Shown here: positions 1-11,650 of the stretch, in pieces
How positions within the stretch are numbered: the stretch's first letter is position 1
How the letters are laid out: every line of letters starts with the position of its first letter
Source: Incumbomyces delicatus
Lineage: Eukaryota > Ascomycota > Eurotiomycetes > Chaetothyriales > Trichomeriaceae
Assembly: GCA_017655985.1 (NCBI GenBank)
Contig: JACJVS010000005.1
Span: 2,728,001-2,792,000, forward strand
Direction of reading: 5' to 3'
Length of the DNA: 64,000 nucleotides
Notes under the pieces: generated by a model
The model's database searches: none
What the model was told of the DNA's origin: nothing
Seen by the model: only the letters and a program-made list of their open reading frames with translations
Position numbers and translations under genes: made by a program

Positions 1-3000
1 ATTTAGAGACTTAGGAGAATGCCTCTTGCCTGCTTGCATCGATTTTCTGGAACGACTTGCGTCTTTAATGTTGGACGGCGTCGGTATTTGTGCCCTGGTC
101 ACATCTGGAAGGGCACCTTCATCAACTCCAGTGGAGAGGAGCTGCAATCGGTCAAGCTGACTGATGCACATCAAAATCTCTCTCCAGGCACCTTTGAGTA
201 GATCGCCCTCTGAAATAGCTACTTCGATGAGGACACGGAGAGCTTGAAGGTTCTTAGCCATCATCTCCTTGATGTTGCCGAGGTTGGTAAATTTGGCTAG
301 TGTCGTTACAAAAGCAGTTCTGGGGGTATCCAGATCGAAGCGACAGGTGATTCGAATGGCCAGACGAAGTCCTTCCAGGCATTGTTGGATCAGCTCGGCA
401 TTTTGCGCATCTTGCATCTGACTGGAGAAGGCAGACAGGAATGACATCCACGTTTCTGCAAACATAGATCCAACGTGCCGGACATTGGAGGCAGGAACGA
501 AGCGAGAGAGTGCATCTCTAGCTGCCGATCTCCTTTGGGCACGGACGAGAGTCCTGAAGAGCTGTTCGGTGCGATTGGCCATCTTGTCCGCCTCTACAGC
601 TTGACGCTCAGCCTGCAAATCCCGACCAAGATTAGCCAGAGCTTGGCCAGTGCGAGAGGCAATACCACCAACGGGAGCAGAGGTCTGGATTCCAAGGTCT
701 TCAGCATGTTCTCTCTCTGAGGTCAGAACGATTTCATTGTTCGCAATCTCCTCATAAATGCCTGTTAGGTACTCAGGAGGCAGATCCTGTCCATCGTTGA
801 TGCCTCTATTGTTCTTGATGAAGTCCTCGGGAGTCATTCGTCTGCCCTTCATTTTCGTGCTGTGTTGGTCGGTGTTGAGCATGATTACCGAGTACGCAAG
901 AACGTAGGCGGTATCGGCGTTCGCAAATGCATTTGGGTTTCCTGTAAGATAACGCTCTGCAAATTTGAGCATGAAACGATCAATCTTCTGGGCTTCACCG
1001 GGGAGCCGGAAACTCTGCAGGAACTGGCGGAGCGCATCAACAAATCGTCGCTTGGTAAAGTCCATTGTATCGACGAATGCATGCATGACAGAGACGTTGT
1101 AGTCGTCGCCTTCGCCAAGATACTCGCCCAGCATTGCTTTGTCCAGCCGGTCGTTGGAAAGGAGAAAATGTGCCACATCTTGCGGTGCGTCACTTCTGAT
1201 GAAGCCATGCTCGACAAGCGCTTTCACACCTCGCTTAGGCTTGAAATTGAACTGTCTGACAGCGTCGTTGAGGGCCGTTTTCCGTTTCCTCACCTTCTCA
1301 ATCTCATTTGGATCATCCTCCACCACCGGAGTCGATGTGCCTGATTCTGAAACCCCACTAACGACACGGGGCGAGGCTGGGATTGGCCCTTGGTTGTCAA
1401 GAGACTCTCGTGAATCGTCGCCTGAGGCGCGAGAGGCAGCATAGCCCGATGCATTTGACAGATCTACTGCCGACCAATTGTCAAGTGAGCTTAGTATCTC
1501 AATAAGGCTCCTCAATGCTTGCTGTTTCAACCCATATTCCGGTGGTATTGCAGGGGGAGGAGGGGATGGTTGTACAATGTTGGCTGTTGCCAGGCTCGGG
1601 AAGAGTGTCCCTTTGTTGTGCCAGTCAGAAGCGTTGAGCTTGTTGTACTGCTCTTGGTAGAGAAGTTGCTGTTGCGGTGTGTTCGCGATCTGGCTACAGC
1701 AGAATCGGGACAAGTGTTCAATTATCTCCTGATACATGTTGTCCAATGCGGTTCGGTCACAATCATAATTTAAATAGATCTCCACTAGTGCTCGAGCATC
1801 AGATGAGAGCCGTTCCAGGACGTCCATGAACATCTGCTTTTGGAAGAGCGGCGCAGTTCGCTTTTCCAGGACAGTCAGATATACTTCCTTCCAAAAGACT
1901 TCCAGTTCCTTTTTCAGGGCAACTCGAAGATGTTTCAGAGAGAGCCAGAAAATTTCGCAGCAGACTTCGTACACGCGTGGGACCGAACTTGCAGCGTTTC
2001 TAGACAATGTTAAGCACAGATGGGGCTTTGCGATTTGGACAAAGGGAACCAGCTCTTCATCATTTCCACCTCTCAATGCCGAGTATGGGGAGATGAGCAC
2101 GGTGATGTAGTTGTTGAGTACATGGTGGATCAAGTGCAAGGACAACAGCTTGGAGCGCATATTCTGGGACTTGAGGTCTTGCTGCTGGTCATGACTTAAT
2201 TGTTTCTGACTCAATTTGCACAATGAGCGAAAGACCAAGAAGGCATCTTTCAGGTAGATGTCGTCTTCATCGTCGGCACTCATCTCAGCATCGTCGCGTT
2301 CGTCCTGCATGCTGTTGCGCGACGTAGGCATTGAATTGACTCTGGTGCCTTTACGCTCTCGTCTCGCGCGAGTAACAGTGGTGGGCGCAGAGTCCGCGAG
2401 CACCGACTCGTCCAAAGTCTTGTTCGTCTCAAAATCTTGCAGAGTCATTTTTGGCTCGGTGGAAGTACCATTTGTCACAGCGGAAGGTGGGGAAGAATCG
2501 AGGGGAATTTCGTCAATTCCACCATCATCGTTGCCATCATTGACCTCGGATTGATCCGCAGGAGATAGATCGGCCGACAAGCTTTCCACTGATTTCGTAG
2601 CTGACTCCTTTGCCCGTAGCTCCTTGACGTCTAGCCGAGTTCGGACCCTTTCAAAGACGGTTGCAACCATTTGCGTCAACGAGCCCTGGGCAACTTGCTG
2701 ATTCTGGCTCGACTTTGAATAGATGAAAATGTTGTAGATCTGCCTCACCGCTTTCAACAAACCGGCGCCATGGACGACGATCTTGTCATCGAGGACGGCA
2801 GCAAGCAGCGATTTGACGATTTGTTGTTGAATCTCATTTGGGGTGGCCTCATTTTCGAAGGTGTCACAAATAGCCTCGATCGCTCGCTCTATCAAGGGAG
2901 GAGTATCGGCAGCATTGGGTGGGGTGGTGAGAGGAGTAGGAAAGGCAAAATATGAATAGCTGATCAGTTTCCCAATGCAATCTAAGGCCACGACTTGAAG

Positions 3001-3684
3001 CTGGACATTGTACGACCTCGTGGCCATCTGCAAAGGCCTGAACATGAGTTCCGGGTTGATCTGCTGCTCGGTGTTCCTGATATTTGCTAGCGCAGCCTGG
3101 ACAGCATCCCCAAACTCCTTGCTCCTCCGCACCTCTTTCGATGCATTGATCTTTTCCAGCGCGCTCACGACGAAGACGGTCGAGCTGACGGGCAAGGGTC
3201 TGGTGGAGGCCGGGGCATGCGACTCCGACCGCTGATGAGTGGCATCATCTAGAGGGAGTCGCGAAGAGGCCTCAGGTTGAGGATATGCTTCCAGTCGATC
3301 TCGAGGTTCACGACTTGCAATTTCCTGACCATTGCCCTTGGGAGTTGACACTGTCGCTTCTCCTTCAATCTGCTCCTCAGAGCCCGATGATGCTGAGATG
3401 TTGTCCTCATTCTCAGCAGCGACTTGTGGAGGCAGGGTGTCGGCGTCGGCGTCGGCGTCAGCATCGGAGACAGTGATAATGGGACCTTCTTGGGTAAAAT
3501 TCTGGCCATGCTCCTCCTCGTCCTCGTCCTCCTCCGTGTCCTCCGTGTCCTCCGTGTCCTCTTCGTTTTCTACATGTTGCTGCTTCTCCGCCTGCCCTGT
3601 ACTTGCTTCCAACGCACCGGCTGCATCGGATGCTTGTTCAGGTTGCTGCAGGTCGGTGTCGGGTGTAGGTTGTTCAGCAGGCAT
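1..3684 (-). CDS. SEC7: Sec7-family ARF guanine nucleotide exchange factor (3' end off left edge)
   Basis: Large ARF-GEF that loads GTP onto Arf1 at the trans-Golgi and drives vesicle budding. One uninterrupted frame of 1228 codons runs from the ATG at 3684 to the window edge, so the C-terminal part is missing here. An in-frame stop lies upstream at 3724-3726, and this is the first ATG after it. The N-terminus (to about residue 130) is acidic and low in complexity, with DTED and DADA runs. It is followed by the helical DCB/HUS regions. The catalytic Sec7 domain starts near residue 808 with FNFKPKRGVKALVEHGF. The loop FRLPGEAQKIDRF carries the catalytic glutamate (about residue 897), and the motif AYSVIMLNTDQH follows. 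The YS..NTD residues match the brefeldin-sensitive type; that sensitivity is inference. Fungal Sec7 proteins are about 1800-2000 aa, so roughly a third is outside the window. It is divergent from the E2 gene across an 826-bp spacer. Confidence 0.95.
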   Translation of the reverse strand, partial: MPAEQPTPDTDLQQPEQASDAAGALEASTGQAEKQQHVENEEDTEDTEDTEEDEDEEEHGQNFTQEGPIITVSDADADADADTLPPQVAAENEDNISASSGSEEQIEGEATVSTPKGNGQEIASREPRDRLEAYPQPEASSRLPLDDATHQRSESHAPASTRPLPVSSTVFVVSALEKINASKEVRRSKEFGDAVQAALANIRNTEQQINPELMFRPLQMATRSYNVQLQVVALDCIGKLISYSYFAFPTPLTTPPNAADTPPLIERAIEAICDTFENEATPNEIQQQIVKSLLAAVLDDKIVVHGAGLLKAVRQIYNIFIYSKSSQNQQVAQGSLTQMVATVFERVRTRLDVKELRAKESATKSVESLSADLSPADQSEVNDGNDDGGIDEIPLDSSPPSAVTNGTSTEPKMTLQDFETNKTLDESVLADSAPTTVTRARRERKGTRVNSMPTSRNSMQDERDDAEMSADDEDDIYLKDAFLVFRSLCKLSQKQLSHDQQQDLKSQNMRSKLLSLHLIHHVLNNYITVLISPYSALRGGNDEELVPFVQIAKPHLCLTLSRNAASSVPRVYEVCCEIFWLSLKHLRVALKKELEVFWKEVYLTVLEKRTAPLFQKQMFMDVLERLSSDARALVEIYLNYDCDRTALDNMYQEIIEHLSRFCCSQIANTPQQQLLYQEQYNKLNASDWHNKGTLFPSLATANIVQPSPPPPAIPPEYGLKQQALRSLIEILSSLDNWSAVDLSNASGYAASRASGDDSRESLDNQGPIPASPRVVSGVSESGTSTPVVEDDPNEIEKVRKRKTALNDAVRQFNFKPKRGVKALVEHGFIRSDAPQDVAHFLLSNDRLDKAMLGEYLGEGDDYNVSVMHAFVDTMDFTKRRFVDALRQFLQSFRLPGEAQKIDRFMLKFAERYLTGNPNAFANADTAYVLAYSVIMLNTDQHSTKMKGRRMTPEDFIKNNRGINDGQDLPPEYLTGIYEEIANNEIVLTSEREHAEDLGIQTSAPVGGIASRTGQALANLGRDLQAERQAVEADKMANRTEQLFRTLVRAQRRSAARDALSRFVPASNVRHVGSMFAETWMSFLSAFSSQMQDAQNAELIQQCLEGLRLAIRITCRFDLDTPRTAFVTTLAKFTNLGNIKEMMAKNLQALRVLIEVAISEGDLLKGAWREILMCISQLDRLQLLSTGVDEGALPDVTRAQIPTPSNIKDASRSRKSMQAGKRHSPKSLN

Positions 3685-4510
3685 TGGTCCGCACGAGGCC
3701 ACAGTCAAGGTAACAGGCAATCCTCACATCTGACTTGTTCCAAGAGCAGCATTCCGTCTAGAAGCCGAGCCAACGTCGAGTGAATTGATTTAAATGAACC
3801 GAAGAAGAGAACCGCATTAATTACACTTTCAATACGCTAAGGCCGATTACGCTGCCTTGACGTGGCTCGTGGGTGATAGGGGTCTTACTACGGTAGATCA
3901 TGGTGGCCACAATGGGCATCACCTTGTTCGGGCTGCAGACTAATAATACATCCGTACTAGTACTTCGCAAGGTGCCGGTGTTTTATTAGGCAGCTCTGAA
4001 GACCCGTGGCATTCCACTCGAACAGTGGGCAGAGATCAAACATCCAAATCGCCTAAGCAGACAAAATAGCAGAAGCTGTAGCAGTAGTCCGTCAGCCACA
4101 AAGGGTTCACGGGCCAGCTACCTATATTTTGTACGTCTTGGGTAATAATAGCACTCAATATTGGACCTCGAGGCGTCATAATTAATTTGCATCACGTGCT
4201 TGGTGAATTATCCAAAAGGGAATGCTGGGCGCTGGCAAATGCGTCGCTGCGGCTCACCCAAAACTTGGCGGGTCAACAGCTGCTGCACAGCGGAGCCCTA
4301 ACACTCACACTAGTCGTCCGGGCCAGTTGAAGCTCCATCATTACATCCGTCCATTTCTGTACTGGGCTGCTCTGTCCACCGAAGCACTCAACAGCTTCAC
4401 CCCATTGCTTGCACTCGACTTTGCAAGCAACACTGGCCCTTTCTCTTGTCGCTCCTTTGGTCAGTTGGACTGACGGCGCATGATCGTTCGAGCCTTTGAT
4501 CCCATCCATC
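3685..4510. promoter_or_regulatory. Bidirectional intergenic region between SEC7 and the E2 gene
   Basis: 826 bp separating two divergently transcribed housekeeping genes, so it must hold both promoters. Visible elements are a CACGTG E-box-like hexamer at 4193-4198 and short A/T-rich patches. No open frame here resembles a known protein. Promoter function is inferred from position only. Confidence 0.5.
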
Positions 4511-6137
4511 ATGGCTTCCGCAATGGTCTCGCGTTGTCCTGCTCGCATCCTCTCCCACACCCCTGCCCCCTGTAGGGTAAGCCAACAATCGCTGCAGAGG
4601 CTAAGGTATCAAGCACGGTTCGTTTCTTCACTTGCGACTAAGGGCCAGAGCTGATCGGCCTTCCAGATTGTCTCCTTTAGCCCTGTCGGTCCTCAGCCGA
4701 TACTATGCCTCCAAATGTAAGGGTCCTCCAGAAATCCTCATTGACGACGGCTGACTGTGTCGACAGCATTTCCCTCCCATACCGTCATCAACATGCCGGC
4801 CCTTTCACCGACAATGCAAGCTGGCAATATCGGAGCATGGCAGAAGAACGTTGGAGACTCGTTGAGCCCCGGTGATGTTTTGGTGGAGATTGAAACCGAC
4901 AAAGCTCAGATGGATTTCGAGTTCCAAGACGAGGGTGTGCTAGCCAAAATCCTCAAGGACACGGGAGAGAAGGACATTCCCGTGGGAAGCGTACGTGCAT
5001 CTTTGCTACACAGGGGAGCATAGGTTAACAATGCTGCAGCCGATCGCAGTCATGGTGGACGAAGGCGATGACGTTTCCGCATTCGAATCATTCACTCTCG
5101 AGGACGCTGGTGGTGACAAAGAAGCTCCCACGGAAGCACCAAAGGAAGAAGCCTCCCAGACTACTGAAAGTCCAGACTCTGGCACTGCACCTCCGAAAGG
5201 AGCACCTGCACCAGAAGCTCAGGAGTCCGACTCCACGGGCGAGAGACTTGAGGCTACTGTTGACCGACAAGCCAACGTATCCTTCGCAGCTAAGCAGCTC
5301 GCTATCGAGAAGGGCGTGCCGCTCCAGGGTCTCAAGGGCACCGGGCCCGGTGGCAGTGTCACGGCCAAGGACGTGGAGAACTACAAAGCTCCTGCAGGTG
5401 CACCAGCCGCCGCTGCAGGTGCTGCGGCCTACGAGGACATTCCTGCTAGCTCGATGCGGAAGACCATCGCTACACGGCTGAAGGAGTCCATGAACCAGAA
5501 CCCGCACTTCTTTGTCTCCACCACATTGTCCGTCACCAAATTGTTGAAGCTACGACAGGCACTGAATTCAGCTGCGGATGGCAAATACAAGCTCTCGGTC
5601 AACGATTTCCTCATCAAAGCATGCGCCGTGGCATGCCTAAAGGTCCCTGCGGCCAATTCAAGCTGGCGAGAGGTTGACGGGCAAACCGTCATCAGGGAGC
5701 ACAAGACTGTCGATGTTAGCGTGGCAGTCGCCACACCGGTTGGACTGATGACGCCGATTCTAAAGAACGCTGACAGCCTTGGCCTCTCAACCATTTCCGC
5801 CACGGTCAAGGATCTTGGCAAGCGGGCCAGAGACGGCAAGCTGAAGCCGGAAGAATATCAAGGCGGCACATTCACGATTAGCAACATGGGCATGAACCCT
5901 GCGGTCGAGAGATTTACAGCCGTTATCAACCCTCCACAAGCCGCCATTCTTGCTGTGGGCACCGTCAGAAAGGTGGCAGTTCCGCTGGAAACAGCAGAAG
6001 GCACTATCACCGAGTGGGATGATCAGATTGTGGTCACCGCCAGTTTCGACCACAAAGTCGTGGATGGAGCCGTGGGCGGTGAATGGATCAGGGAATTGAA
6101 GAAGGTAGTCGAAAATCCGCTGGAGATGATGTTGTAA
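4511..6137 (+). CDS. LAT1: Dihydrolipoyllysine acetyltransferase, E2 of the pyruvate dehydrogenase complex
   Basis: Transfers acetyl groups from E1 to CoA and forms the core of the mitochondrial pyruvate dehydrogenase complex. My model is 4511-4617, 4667-4716, 4767-4990 and 5040-6137, giving 492 aa. Exon 1 must use the donor at 4618 (GTTCGT); the better-looking GTAAGC at 4577 gives the wrong phase. Residues 1 to about 50 form an Arg/Ser/Leu-rich mitochondrial presequence. A single lipoyl domain follows, with the lipoylated lysine in ETDKAQMDFE (Lys98). Next come an acidic/Ala/Pro linker and a peripheral-subunit-binding domain (VSFAAKQLAIEKG to GPGGSVTAKDVENY). The acetyltransferase domain ends with the active-site motif DHKVVDG (His465, Asp469). 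Length and one-lipoyl layout match fungal E2. The downstream gene is on the same strand 588 bp away but functionally unrelated. Confidence 0.95.
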
Positions 6138-6725
6138 TGTATGGGAGTAGGCATCGAGGAAGGGGGCGATGCTTTGAAGATAGAAAGATTTGGTGTACAA
6201 AACGGGTTTCCACCTTCAACGAGCAAAAGTTGTGCTTCTCGGGCACTTCTCCGGACCACCGTTTCTCTTTTCTCTTGTTCCGTTAATTTGGTTGATAGGG
6301 CCTGAAGCATGAAATGGAAGCGAGGATTTGATATAGCATGAATATACTGTAGTAGCTCGTCCAAGTACCTAGGTATGGGATGATGTATAGCAGGGTGATA
6401 CTTTTCCGAGGGCGGCCATCCGAGGTAACGCCCGAGGAGATGGACGTCGGACCCGAAAAGCCCGTCCGAAAAATAACTCTAGGCGTGGAATATCGGGAAG
6501 ACGAGGCTGCCGAATGCGAGCTGCAGACCCTGTCCACCTGCCCTGACCTGCCTGACACAGCGGCACAGCCCGGTTGAGTGAAATCATACTCTCTGAGTAA
6601 GACGTCTGCCTCAACATCTTCCTCTTAAGCCACGGCTCAGGCGCAAGCCTCCATCTCCATCTATTCTCCTCCCACCATCAACGCATTCAGACGATAGAAC
6701 ACCCGATGGGCCTTGTGCCCTTGAA
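6138..6725. other. Intergenic region, E2 to mitochondrial carrier
   Basis: 588 bp holding the 3' end of the E2 gene and the promoter and leader of the carrier gene. Short open frames exist on both strands, but none resembles a protein family or has fungal intron signals. No repeat stands out. Confidence 0.5.
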
Positions 6726-8050
6726 ATGAGCTTTACTTCTCGCCCACAACCATTCCTGGGCACTCCAGACACAGGACAGTCGCAGAACATACCCATCCAA
6801 CAACATGCCGTCTCGCACTTTGGGCCCAAGCATGGAATCGCAGAGGATAACGCAGAAGTGCACTCGATGGCGGAGATGACAGCCCACGAAGATGTTGAGA
6901 TGAAACGGCCACCATATGTACATGTTCGTCATTTCACCAACCATGCAAATGAGGTGTGGACGATGCACTGACAGATCTCTAGGCCATGCTTGCTGGTGGC
7001 ATCGGCGGCACAAGCGGTGACATCCTCATGCACTCGCTGGATACGGTCAAGACACGGCAGCAGGGCGATCCGCACTGGCCACCCAAGTACCGCACCCTGG
7101 GAGACGCGTATCTGAAGATCTTTCGACAAGAAGGGCTGAGAAGAGGGCTCTATGGCGGATTTACCGCCGCCATGCTCGGCTCGTTTCCTGGCACCGTCGT
7201 CTTCTTTGGCTCGTATGAGCTATGCAAGAGATCGATGCTGGACCACGGCTTGAATCCTTCCTTTAGCTATTTGACATCTGGTATTTTTCTGTCTAACCCG
7301 TTTTTTCAGTTCGAGGTTACGCTGACACAAGCAGGCTTTCTTGCTGATTTTGCAGCTTCCATCCTCTACGTTCCGTCCGAGGTGCTCAAAACCCGTCTGC
7401 AGCTACAAGGACGATACAACAATCCTTTTTTCTATTCTGGCTACAACTATAGAAACACGTGGGATGCCGCCAGAACCATCGCACGAACCGAAGGCGTACC
7501 GGCACTCTATTCGGGCTACAAGGCCACCATCGTGCGCGACCTCCCATTTTCTGCGTTCCAGTTTGCGCTGTATGAACAGTTCAGACGACTTGCGGTACAA
7601 ACAATGAATACACAAGACATCGGGCTCGGATTAGAAATCTTGACCGCAGTTTCAGCCGGTGGAATCGCAGGTGCGGTAACGTGCCCTCTGGATGTGGTTA
7701 AGACAAGGACACAAACGCAGATCACGCCCGACAGCCACGAGCAGTCCAGTCAATCTGCCAAACTCGAAAAAGTTGCAAAGGCGGCAAAGGCGGCAAAGGG
7801 CCAACGACGACACATTCACTCAGGGCCGAGAACTGTTCCGAGAACTGTTCCAACACTCGACACCTCCTCGGTTATAGTGGGCTTAAAGATGATTTACAAG
7901 ACAGAAGGCGTCGGCGGTTGGTTCCGAGGGGTTGGTCCTCGGTTCGTGTGGACGAGTGTGCAAAGCGGAACCATGCTCGTCATGTACCAATATCTGTTGA
8001 GGCAATTTGAGCGCTTTTCGGAAAAGGACAAAACGTCTAGCATTATATAA
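6726..8050 (+). CDS. MME1: Mitochondrial carrier family protein, Mme1 (YMR166C)-like
   Basis: SLC25-type carrier of the inner mitochondrial membrane. My model is 6726-6917, 6983-7280 and 7335-8050, giving 401 aa. Intron 1 (GTACAT...CTCTAG) joins PPY to AMLAGGIGG. Intron 2 (GTATTT...AAGCAG) joins LTSG to FLADFAAS. The three carrier repeats each have a signature: SLDTVKTR (first position not Pro), PSEVLKTRLQLQGR and PLDVVKTRTQTQ. Features that place it near yeast Mme1 are the opening LAGGIGG...MHSLDTVKTRQQGD, the RRGLYGG and LGSFP stretches, and the end GVGPRFVWTSVQS. Mme1 is reported as a magnesium exporter; applying that substrate here is inference. A Lys/Ala-rich insertion (about residues 305-330) lies in the loop before the last repeat half. 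Confidence 0.88.
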
Positions 8051-8988
8051 ACCGGGAGCGGGCGGGCTGATAATCGAGCGGTTCACCATGCGGCAGCTGC
8101 TTCGCAAGCTTTTGTTGTCTAATAGAGCATCATGGAGACCATTGAGGTGATGTGGATGATGGAGACTGTACAGAGTTGAAAATATCATGTCTACTCCAAC
8201 GTTTCAAGGAAAGGATGTACTTCTTAGTCTGGCCCTGTCACCCCTGTCAACCATCAACCATCGGCTTGAATTGCAGATTAGCACGAACTTGGATGTGACG
8301 CGAGAGGGTCGGGGCACGGGCACCACGGGGTTGCAGACAGGTGTCAAAAAAGAGCTAAGCGAGCTAAGTGAGCTAAGCTGTTCTTGGTGACCTCCAACAT
8401 GCTCCAACTCCAGTTCAGCCACTGGAGTTGGTCGGGAAGATCTCTGGGGACATCAACAGGCGTTGCGCTAGCAATCAAATGTCCGTGAAGCCACTACTGC
8501 GCTGACACTAAAATCGAGGTCCACCTTGGCAGCACTGCAGTCAGCGCATCCCTTTTCTCTCTGAGCCGACAGTTTTACAGACGTACCCGCCTGCGTTTGA
8601 CCTGCTCGTTGTTGGTTAACCTCATCGTCGTCGGTCACTTTCTACATCTATTCCCGGGTGGACGTTGCAACGGTACAGGCTCGCTCGTTAATCTTCTTCC
8701 CAAAACGCGCATTTTTGTGCATAGCAAATTGTATGTGCCCCTGTGCTGACCCCAGAGACACTTGCACCTGCCTCAACATTCCATCCACATTTCCCTGTCT
8801 GGACAATGCTAACGCGGAAGCTGCGATAGACCTTTCCACCTTCCGATTCCCTTCGTATAGTGCTATTACCATCCAAAGTCACATCAGAATGGGTGAGCCG
8901 CGTCTCAGTCTCTCGTCCGCTACCTTTGCTTTTAATTCTCCCACCCGCTTCCACACTTGTCTCGCGGCTGCAGTTTGCGCAGACCATC
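8051..8988. other. Intergenic region, carrier to septin
   Basis: 938 bp. The left part is the carrier 3' region and contains three copies of a 9-bp unit GAGCTAAGY near 8351-8380. The right part is the septin promoter and leader. An ATG at 8889 is followed by a good donor-like GGTGAGC, but its phase cannot join the septin frame, so it is more likely leader sequence. A TTTTCTCT pyrimidine stretch lies upstream. No other gene is supported. Confidence 0.45.
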
Positions 8989-10618
8989 ATGGCCACAGAC
9001 AGTGCTGCGCCCCTTTGGGTGCAAAAGCAAGAACCAAGGATTGTTCAAGTCTCGGGACATGCTGCTTCCTCTCCACCCAACACCGATGCTGCCCATCCTT
9101 TACCCGCCATGAATTCTGATCCAATATTTGATGCAGCGAGCGCACAATCTCCGCAGGCACGCTCCTCGCCTGCCCCGGTGCAGAATGGCAAACCCTCTTC
9201 CGCTTATGTGCGAGAGAGCAATCCAATGGGCTCTGGCGCGGCACAGACGATCACCTCGAAAGACCCCAAGGCCGCCGCTGCTGCCGCGAGCGACATGAGA
9301 AATGTGGTCAGACGCAAGTTGACCGGCTACGTCGGCTTCGCCAATCTACCAAATCAATGGCATAGAAAGAGTGTTAGGAAAGGCTTCAGCTTCAACGTCA
9401 TGGTCGTTGGTAGGTTCCTTTCAGACCCGCGTCGTCGAACAAGACTAAGTCGGATACTTAGGTGAATCTGGCTTGGGAAAGTCCACACTGATCAATACCC
9501 TATTCAACACGTCGCTGTATCCTCCCCGCGAGCGCAAAGGCCCGAGTCTAGACATCATTCCCAAAACGGTCTCCATCCAGTCCATCAGCGCAGACATTGA
9601 AGAGAACGGAGTCCGGCTACGACTAACCGTCGTCGATACCCCCGGCTTTGGTGATTTTGTCAACAATGACGATTCGTGGAGACCGATTGTGGAAAATATT
9701 GAGCAGCGATTTGATGCATACCTGGAGGCCGAGAACAAGGTCAACCGCATGAACATCGTTGACAACCGCGTCCACGCTTGTGTTTACTTCATCGAGCCTA
9801 CCGGCCACTCGTTGAAGCCTTTGGATATTGAAGTGATGCGACGACTACATACCAAGGTCAATTTGATTCCTGTCATTGCCAAAGCTGACACCCTGACCGA
9901 TGAGGAAGTGGCCATGTTTAAGCAAAGAGTCAGCCTCCCCCCCCGCACGGTTGTGTAGACGGTTGATGCTTACTGTGTGCAGATCCTGACCGACATCCAA
10001 CACCACTCGATCCAGATATTCGAAGGCCCCCGCTACGAGTTGGACGACGAAGAGACTCTCGCCGAAAACCAAGAGATCATGTCCCGGGTACCGTTTGCCG
10101 TGGTTGGTGCCAACTACGAGGTGACCAACACCGAGGGACGCAAGGTCCGAGGCCGACGCTACCCGTGGGGCATCATTGAAGTGGACAACGAGGACCACTG
10201 TGACTTCGTCAAGCTCAGACAGATGCTGATCCGAACCCACATGGAAGAGCTCAAGGAGAACACCAACAACCTTCTCTACGAGAACTACCGGTCCGACAAG
10301 CTCATCCAGATGGGAGTTTCGCAGGATCCCAGCGTGTTCAAGGAGGTCAACCCTGCCGTCAAGCAGGAGGAAGAGCGCACCCTACACGAACAGAAGCTGG
10401 CCAAGATGGAAACCGAGATGAAGATGGTGTTCCAGCAGAAAGTGGCCGAGAAAGAGTCGAAGCTGCAACAGAGCGAGGAAGAGCTGTTTGCTCGTCACCG
10501 TGAAATGAAGGACCAGTTGGAACGCCAGAGGGCCGAGCTGGAAGAGAGGAAGCAGCGCATCGAACAAGGACGGCCTATCGAGGAGAAGGGCAAGAGGAAG
10601 GGCTTCTCCCTCCGCTAA
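8989..10618 (+). CDS. aspB: Septin, Cdc3/AspB type
   Basis: GTP-binding cytoskeletal protein that assembles into septin filaments and rings at septa and sites of polarity. My model is 8989-9409, 9462-9928 and 9983-10618, giving 507 aa. An Ala/Ser/Pro-rich variable N-terminus (1-115) is followed by a basic stretch WHRKSVRKG before the GTPase domain. The P-loop is GESGLGKS (141-148; its first Gly is the codon split by intron 1). The switch-II motif is DTPGFGD (199-205) and the G4 motif is AKAD (280-283). The septin unique element includes GRRYPWGIIEVDNEDHCDF. A C-terminal coiled coil rich in Glu/Lys/Gln ends in KRKGFSLR. Long N- and C-terminal extensions fit the Cdc3/AspB class rather than Cdc10 or Cdc12. 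An in-frame ATG at 8860 would add 43 residues; 8989 fits the family better. Confidence 0.93.
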
Positions 10619-11650
10619 GCGCGCGCACTGAGGGTGAAGACCGCAGTTGGCATTCACCGAGCTTGCATTCTTCAGTAATTCCGGCGGAGCGACGCGACAA
10701 TGACGGCCTCTGCACCTTTCGTCAGACCTTTTTTTCTCATTGACAGACTGGAGCTGTTGACGGAGGATGAGGGGTGTACATTTGGATTGTGCATACAAAT
10801 CAGAACAAGCGAGTCAAGTGAGCGCAAGATGATGGGCTGGGCGAGCAGCGGGCAGGAAGACGGAATCAGCAGCGTGACAGCCATCCTACGATCCTACGAG
10901 GATGGTGGTGCACATTTCCTTAGATATATGGTCTTTAATCGCGAAACTTAGTGAGCAGAATCATGAGTGCATAGTATGGAGATGTGATTTTTTGGTCCTT
11001 ACCATGGCACCTCAGCACGGAAGCCCTGACTGGCCTGGACTTGATCCTCATGTTTGCCCGGTCAAATGATGGGCTCGAGGAGCTTGGTGATTGCAAAAAC
11101 AGTACCTCGTGACTCCATGCCTGCAAAGCTCGACCTAGGTACATGAACTTGTAACGAAAGCACGAAGCACATGGCAATAAATACTTTGTACCTTGAGGTG
11201 TGGCCTCCCGGCTCGGCAAACCCATTTCGAAGACAATCGGTTGTGGGCTTGTGTCTGGCTCGGTCAGTCTAAAGCTTAATCGGCAGCGATGACATCAGAG
11301 TGGGCGCTCATGTGTGCGACACCAGCAGCAGTGGCAGGTCGTGGCAGGTGCAACAGGTGCAGGCAGGTGCAGGCACTCCGCTTGCGCCCTCGCACTTACC
11401 GCCCACATTGCGGTCCACGTTGTAGACCAACACTTCACACTTTGCTCACGATAACCAACGCCCACGGCCACCAAGCTTCTCTGTTCAAGCAGCCTTCTTC
11501 CTTCGCCTTCGGTGACCAATCTTGCCTGACCATAGCAGCGCACGCCAAGAGCCTTCCTCTCCAGCGTCCTGACCAAGCTCTTCATCTGTTGATCCAGCTG
11601 TAAACAACCACTTTTCTCGCACAAAAGAGCCGGCCCAGCCCTTCACAATC
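10619..11650. other. Intergenic region, septin to POM33
   Basis: 1032 bp with the septin 3' region and the POM33 promoter. Around 11330-11375 lies a run of imperfect CAGGTG-containing units. Short open frames on both strands look like chance. I see no RNA gene here. Confidence 0.45.

Noticed and set aside
4577..4666. GTAAGC at 4577 as the donor of E2 intron 1
   Set aside because: Its phase does not fit the acceptor at 4666. Donor 4618 gives a continuous presequence into RYYASKSFPSH.
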